Source: an uncultured Chloroflexota bacterium (GTDB lineage Bacteria; Chloroflexota; Limnocylindria; Limnocylindrales; Limnocylindraceae). From it: a stretch of 9,590 bases of DNA. Position numbers and translations under genes: made by a program. The notes under the pieces are model-generated. The model searched no databases. It was not told where the DNA came from and was given only the letters and a program-made list of their open reading frames with translations. Where the stretch lies: assembly GCA_903938075.1 (NCBI GenBank), contig CAJABS010000210.1, positions 1-9,590 on the forward strand, in the 5' to 3' direction. This document shows, in pieces, positions 6,115-9,590 of the stretch (positions are counted from its first letter, which is position 1; each line of letters opens with the position of its first letter).

Positions 6115-6393
6115 ATGCACAAGCTACTGCTGGCCCTGGCACTCGCCATTTCATGCATTGGCTGCAGCACAGCCGTCGTAGAGTCAACCCCCACCCGCTA
6201 TCCAGCGTTGGTCCGCACAACATTCCTGAGCTCTTGTGAAGTGGAAGGCACGCCAGAAGCCTGCCAGTGCGTGCTTGACTACCTCGAGCAAAACATGGCC
6301 TATGACGAGTTCGTGGCGCTTGAAGCGGCTGGATCTGCGGCGGTGCAAGCCGACAGTCGGATTCGGGCTGCTGTCGCCACATGCATAAACTAA
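6115..6393 (+). CDS. Small putative lipoprotein with four conserved-looking cysteines
   Basis: This 92-residue protein has a signal peptide with a lipobox-like end (SCIGC), so C17 would be lipidated after signal peptidase II cleavage; the -3 position is Cys instead of the usual Leu, which makes the site imperfect. The mature part has C41, C50, C52 and C90 and a helical YDEFVALE segment. The ACQCxLxYLExNxxYDEF pattern resembles small envelope proteins that I have seen only as uncharacterised. GGAGGAG lies just upstream and the gene starts 2 bases after the JAMM stop, so it belongs to the operon. It would sit on the outer face of the membrane, where the GX3 segments project. The function is not known. 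Confidence 0.72.
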   Translation: MHKLLLALALAISCIGCSTAVVESTPTRYPALVRTTFLSSCEVEGTPEACQCVLDYLEQNMAYDEFVALEAAGSAAVQADSRIRAAVATCIN

Positions 6394-6423
6394 CCTGCGG
6401 TTTTCATAAATCAGGAGTCAGCG

Positions 6424-6738
6424 ATGGACATCAACGGGCTTGAAGGAAAATCGAGAAGTCAGCTGCAAGCCGAGCTCAGGCGTGGTGGAAAATTTGTGGT
6501 CTACCTTTGGGTTGTCTCTATTTTGATCTACACCTGGAAGCGGCCATCGTCGATTTACTACATTCCGCCTGGGGGCGACAGGATTACACCTGGCCTGCTC
6601 TTTAGCGTCGTCAGCTTCTTTCTGGGCTGGTGGGGCATCCCATGGGGCATTTTCTATACGGCTGAGTCTCTCTACAAGAATTTCACCGGCGGTGAGGATG
6701 TCACGCTGCAAATGAAGATCGCATTGGACTTGGAGTAG
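6424..6738 (+). CDS. Small membrane protein with two TM helices (GWWGIPWG motif)
   Basis: This 104-residue protein has a polar, basic N-terminus (1-23) and a TM helix at about 24-38. A short loop with IPPGGD (47-52) precedes a second hydrophobic segment (about 58-79) containing GWWGIPWG (68-75). It ends in FTGGEDVT and an acidic tail. The GWWGIPWG...T...N..GG.DVT pattern recurs in small bacterial membrane proteins and domains of unknown function. Both ends are predicted to be cytosolic. AGGAG (6412-6416) lies 7 bases before the ATG. It is 30 bases after the lipoprotein gene and 8 before the next, so it is probably co-transcribed. Confidence 0.75.
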   Translation: MDINGLEGKSRSQLQAELRRGGKFVVYLWVVSILIYTWKRPSSIYYIPPGGDRITPGLLFSVVSFFLGWWGIPWGIFYTAESLYKNFTGGEDVTLQMKIALDLE

Positions 6739-6746
6739 GTGAACAC

Positions 6747-7085
6747 ATGAGCACTGGTTCGCGCTGGCGGAAACTTGGGTTCGCCGCACTTACGACAATC
6801 ACGCCACTTGTGCTGCAAATCGTTTGGAGAATTCAGACGAGAGGCTATGAGAACCCTGCAGTCAACTTCCCTACCTTCCAAATCTCATTGCCTGACGCGA
6901 TCAAACTCTCTGAAGGGCTCGCTGCGGCGTCAGTGGCCTTCTGGTCGCTCTCTTTTCTCTTTGATTGGATCACCGGAAGCGAGCGAGTTTTCAAGTCCGT
7001 TGTAGCGCTTCTTCTCTTCCTAATCGCGCTGGCCTTATGGATTCAGCTACTTTTCATTGTTGGTTTGTTTAACGCCCTCGGATAG
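6747..7085 (+). CDS. Small integral membrane protein, function unknown
   Basis: This 112-residue protein has about three hydrophobic segments (11-28, 54-75 and 82-110); the last is long and may bend or re-enter. The N-terminus is short and basic (SRWRK). The only soluble part is a loop at 29-50. No catalytic motif or recognisable family signature is visible. A GGAG/AGGTGA site precedes the ATG, and the gene is 8 bases from its upstream neighbour, which suggests the two small membrane proteins are made together and may form a pair. Confidence 0.7.
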   Translation: MSTGSRWRKLGFAALTTITPLVLQIVWRIQTRGYENPAVNFPTFQISLPDAIKLSEGLAAASVAFWSLSFLFDWITGSERVFKSVVALLLFLIALALWIQLLFIVGLFNALG

Positions 7086-7116
7086 CCGTTGTAAAACTGG
7101 AGCATGAGGTAACTAG

Positions 7117-7731
7117 ATGAAGCGCATCCGACCACTCTTTGCAGCCAGCGTCGCTCTTGCCCTGGCGACGCTGTTGCCCGTGGCGGTGTTCTCTGTAGAG
7201 CCGCCTGTAGTGCCTGAGCCAGCGCGCGGCACAAGCTCAACGATTGTTGATGTCAACGGCGATCCCGCTGCGCTGGCGGCTCTCTGTGCGCACATTGCTG
7301 CTGGCGGGACCGCAGAGGGGGTCCTCTACGACTGTTCGGCATTCCCCGCCTTTCAGATTGTGTGCACTGATCCAGAGCGCGCATCAATGGATTGCTTCCC
7401 CGATGCCACGCCAACTCCAGACAACTGCTGGGATTGTGAAGGCAGCACGATGACTGAGGCAGAGAAGCTTGCCGCGGCCTGCACCCCGGCAATGCTTGCG
7501 GCAAACCCGCAGCACCTTGATCTCTGCTTCCCCGACAAGTGGGCGTGGGTTTGCTTCCCCGATGGACACTGCGAGATGTATCGGCGAGACCTCGATCCAC
7601 TAGGCATCTTTGCAACGCCACCACCGATGCCTACACCGGAACCACTACCGACACCTGTGCCAACTGCGACACCTGACCCAACACCAGTGCCAGAGCCAGA
7701 GCCGGAGAGCACGGCGACAGCGACGCCGTAA
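7117..7731 (+). CDS. Secreted Cys-rich protein with Pro/Thr-rich tail
   Basis: This 204-residue protein has a signal peptide (about 1-26, basic start then a hydrophobic core). Ten cysteines follow (C57, C73, C83, C93, C104, C107, C122, C137, C146, C152), enough for five disulfides. The four-residue motif CFPD occurs three times (93-96, 137-140, 146-149). From 167 to the end the chain is a Pro/Thr/Glu tail (TPEP, TPVPTATP), a low-complexity type common in exported proteins of Chloroflexota and actinobacteria and possibly glycosylated or wall-spanning. GAGGT lies 6 bases before the ATG. It is the last gene of the operon, 31 bases after the preceding one. I recognise no family. Confidence 0.72.
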   Translation: MKRIRPLFAASVALALATLLPVAVFSVEPPVVPEPARGTSSTIVDVNGDPAALAALCAHIAAGGTAEGVLYDCSAFPAFQIVCTDPERASMDCFPDATPTPDNCWDCEGSTMTEAEKLAAACTPAMLAANPQHLDLCFPDKWAWVCFPDGHCEMYRRDLDPLGIFATPPPMPTPEPLPTPVPTATPDPTPVPEPEPESTATATP

Positions 7732-7772
7732 TCAGTCGCCTAAAGACTCCGCGTAAGTTAAGCCTTGCAGAG

Positions 7773-7801
7773 TTGACACCAGAGTGGACATGAGTGATAT
7801 T
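7773..7801 (+). promoter_or_regulatory. Candidate sigma-70-type promoter for a leaderless transcript
   Basis: TTGACA (7773-7778, perfect -35) is followed after exactly 17 bases by GATATT (7796-7801, four of six -10 matches including the key A and final T). The expected start site, 6-8 bases after the -10, falls on or next to the ATG at 7808. The position, just after the operon ends, suggests a separate transcription unit for the DUF4436 gene. Confidence 0.65.
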
Positions 7802-7807
7802 CACGCC

Positions 7808-7879
7808 ATGCCCGTACAAGAAACTAAATCAAGTGCTTTGCCAGCCAGTGCTCGGTCAAAAGACGTGCGTGTGTGTTGA
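7808..7879 (+). CDS. Predicted leaderless 23-residue upstream ORF coupled to the DUF4436 gene
   Basis: An ATG at the predicted transcription start opens 23 codons (beginning MPVQETKSS, ending KDVRVC) and stops at TGA 7877-7879, which shares its A with the ATG of the next gene (TGATG). No Shine-Dalgarno sequence precedes either ATG, which fits leaderless initiation here and reinitiation at the next gene. The peptide is polar with no recognised attenuation signature such as runs of one amino acid. It could be an untranslated coincidence; the exact promoter, ATG and overlap geometry supports it. Confidence 0.45.
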   Translation: MPVQETKSSALPASARSKDVRVC

Positions 7880-8928
7880 TGAAAGCCCTCGGTCGCCCAC
7901 CATTTATTAAAGGCCTCAAGGCTCGTAGAAAAGTTATCTACGCAGTCACAATCGCAATTCTTTCATTAACTGGCTACAACGTTGCGCTCAGCCAGATTGG
8001 CAGCTTTAACCAGGCTGGAGTCGTTGAAGACCAGTCAATGGGGCGCATCGGCTCCGTTGAAGCTACTGAGAATCGCGTTGAGATTCGATTTCAGATTGCA
8101 AGTGTCGATACAATCCGTGAGTTTGCACTTGTCGAGTACGGGATTGAGCCATATGGTAATTATGGCTACCGCAGTAACGAGTCCGCTTTTATCAAGCAGC
8201 CGATTGCGTTGCAGTACAGCGCATCAGGCCATGCCCGCCACCCGTCATCAGACATTTCGAGCTGGATCCACCTTACTGATAGCGAATGGGTTGGCGGATT
8301 CGAAGCGCCAGTAAATCTCTACCCTTGTTCGGCTATCAATGTCCCTGCGAATGAGCGTAGCAGCGCAGGGTACCCGCTTGACCGGTATTGCTTCGATGTT
8401 CTAATCAACTTGTACGACGAATCAGTTGATGCAGCCGGCACGCGTACTACTTTGGAATCCTACCCAACTACGTGGCTCCATCACTACGGGAGTGGTATTG
8501 ATGGATACCAGATCACGTTTACGCGAGTGCCATACTACGCAGACCCATGCGATCCAGAAGTGTTTTCTTGCAGCATCGCCAGTGACGCTGAGGTTGGCTT
8601 GTCGCGGGTGACTGGCATGATTGAGCGAACCGGGGTTGTGCAGATCTTCACCTGGGTGGTGATCGGGATGATTATCCTGGCCGCCATCTGTGCAATCACG
8701 ATTACCCTTGCGGTGATGAGTGGCGCCCGACCACCGGCTCTTGGCGGCTTGGCATTCCTTGCAGGCCTGCTTTTCGCAGTCCAACCTCTTCGGAGTGCGC
8801 TTCCTGACGCCCCACCTGTAGGTATGGATCTTGATGTCCGAATCTTCTACCCATGCATTCTTGCCATTCTTGTGTCACTTGCGGTGCAGGTCGGGCTCTG
8901 GGTGCGCAGGGACGACTACAGAGCCTAG
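7879..8928 (+). CDS. DUF4436 family membrane protein
   Basis: This 349-residue protein has a basic N-terminus, a TM helix (about 19-37), a large extracytoplasmic beta-rich domain (about 50-245) and three C-terminal TM helices (about 253-280, 286-304, 322-341). Signature stretches match what I know of DUF4436 from actinobacteria: YPLDRY at 165-170 in the outer domain, and an LRxALPxAPPxG segment (304-315) before the last helix. Cysteines C150, C171, C224 and C231 may pair outside. No biochemical role is established for the family. The ATG at 7879 lacks a ribosome binding site and overlaps the stop of the small upstream ORF; the GTG at 7873 also has none. Its own promoter separates it from the ubiquitin-like operon. 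Confidence 0.82.
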   Translation: MKALGRPPFIKGLKARRKVIYAVTIAILSLTGYNVALSQIGSFNQAGVVEDQSMGRIGSVEATENRVEIRFQIASVDTIREFALVEYGIEPYGNYGYRSNESAFIKQPIALQYSASGHARHPSSDISSWIHLTDSEWVGGFEAPVNLYPCSAINVPANERSSAGYPLDRYCFDVLINLYDESVDAAGTRTTLESYPTTWLHHYGSGIDGYQITFTRVPYYADPCDPEVFSCSIASDAEVGLSRVTGMIERTGVVQIFTWVVIGMIILAAICAITITLAVMSGARPPALGGLAFLAGLLFAVQPLRSALPDAPPVGMDLDVRIFYPCILAILVSLAVQVGLWVRRDDYRA

Positions 8929-8954
8929 CGCCGCGCTCGCGCAGAATCGCCGCT

Positions 8955-9590
8955 ATGAGCCTCCGCCGCCGCTGCAATCGATTCGTAGAGAAGCACCTCC
9001 GCGCGTGGGAGCTGTTGCTAGCGCTGTTTGCCGCAGCGTCGGTGTATGTGGGCGTGCGGGCGACGGAACTCGGGGAGCCCGAGTACCTCACGAACATTGA
9101 GTGGATCTTCACGGGCCTCTTTGTGGCGGAGTACCTGTTCCGCCTCTGGATCGCACCGAGCCGCTTTGGGTACTTCAAGAGCGCGCTGATCGACTTGGTG
9201 AGCATCTTCCCGCCAGTGAGAGGCGTGCGACTGCTGCGCCTGGTGCGCTTGTTGCGCGTGGCGGAGAACATCGGTGCGGCGCTCGAGACCACGGCGATGG
9301 GCCGTCGTGCGATTGCCCTCTCGCGCATTGCCATTCTGTGGATCGCGGTCGTGGGCATTGCAGCCGTGGGGCTGTACAGCGCCGAGCTTGGGCAGAACCC
9401 GTCGATTCAGTCGGGATTCGATGCGCTCTGGTGGGCGGTCGTCACCACCACCGTGGGATTCGGCGACATTGCTCCCGTGACCGCCGAGGGGCGCCTCGCC
9501 GCAGCGCTCCTGATGGTGCTGGGCGTGGGCTTCTTCAGCTTCTTTGTGGCCACCATCACCGCCTCACTCGCGGCCGAGACCGCCAGCGGA
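8955..9590 (+). CDS. Voltage-gated-type potassium channel, C-terminus cut by window edge
   Basis: The open frame runs 212 codons to the last base of the window. It has six-TM voltage-gated channel architecture: S1 about 18-34, S2 48-66, S3 73-86, an S4 with arginines every third residue (R89, R92, R95, R98, R101), S5 about 122-143, a pore helix and the selectivity filter TTVGFGD (165-171), and S6 about 182-206. TVGFGD is the K+ filter. The charged S4 suggests voltage sensing, although gating cannot be proved. There is no obvious ribosome binding site before the ATG, 26 bases after the DUF4436 stop, so translation may be coupled or another start used. GC content looks higher than in the operon. 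Any cytosolic domain after S6 lies outside the window. Confidence 0.9.
   Translation, partial: MSLRRRCNRFVEKHLRAWELLLALFAAASVYVGVRATELGEPEYLTNIEWIFTGLFVAEYLFRLWIAPSRFGYFKSALIDLVSIFPPVRGVRLLRLVRLLRVAENIGAALETTAMGRRAIALSRIAILWIAVVGIAAVGLYSAELGQNPSIQSGFDALWWAVVTTTVGFGDIAPVTAEGRLAAALLMVLGVGFFSFFVATITASLAAETASG

Noticed and set aside
7732..7772. Terminator after the ten-gene operon
   Set aside because: No stable hairpin followed by a T run is visible here; read-through toward 7808 or factor-dependent termination remains possible.
8702..9358. Long antisense open frame opposite the DUF4436 and channel genes
   Set aside because: It lies across two well-supported plus-strand genes, has a low-complexity Arg/Ser-rich translation, and has no ribosome binding site or family motif.
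1..9590. CRISPR arrays, tRNA or rRNA genes, insertion sequences, att sites
   Set aside because: No direct-repeat array with spacers, cloverleaf, transposase gene or terminal inverted repeats was seen on either strand.

Overview
The window reads as a bacterial chromosome segment of moderate to high GC, with strong GGAGG-type ribosome binding sites and tightly packed genes. The last genes (a DUF4436 membrane protein and a six-TM potassium channel) and the small CxxCGKPTW protein at the left edge suggest an actinobacterium. The Pro/Thr-rich tail of the secreted protein at 7117-7731 and the style of the ubiquitin-like genes would also fit Chloroflexota. I cannot choose between the two from sequence alone.

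Layout: 1-177 is a small cysteine-rich gene that ends at a strong bidirectional terminator (219-253). On the minus strand, 292-1389 encodes a membrane-anchored trypsin-like protease with an EF-hand-like loop. A divergent intergenic region (1390-1513) separates it from a plus-strand run of ten close or overlapping genes (1514-7731). In order these are: RING-like zinc finger with TM and GX3 repeats; E2-like protein; six-TM protein with a divergent FHA domain; YukD-type ubiquitin-like protein ending in Gly; E1-like ThiF protein; JAMM/MPN peptidase with TM and GX3 repeats; lipoprotein; two small membrane proteins; secreted Cys-rich protein. A new promoter at 7773-7801 probably starts a leaderless 23-codon ORF that overlaps a DUF4436 gene. 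A voltage-gated-type K+ channel runs off the right edge.

The centre of interest is the operon. It carries all five parts of a ubiquitin-type cycle: modifier, E1, E2, RING E3-like protein and JAMM deconjugase. Catalytic residues are visible in the E1, E2 and JAMM proteins. The RING-like protein and the JAMM protein each have one membrane anchor followed by a strict glycine-every-fourth-residue segment (10 and 20 glycines). This implies that the ligase-like and protease components are held at the same membrane patch, alongside the FHA six-TM protein and a set of small envelope proteins. The gene content differs from the four-gene BIL antiphage operon (Ubl, E2, E1, DUB), so I read it as a membrane-tethered protein-conjugation system of unknown purpose.
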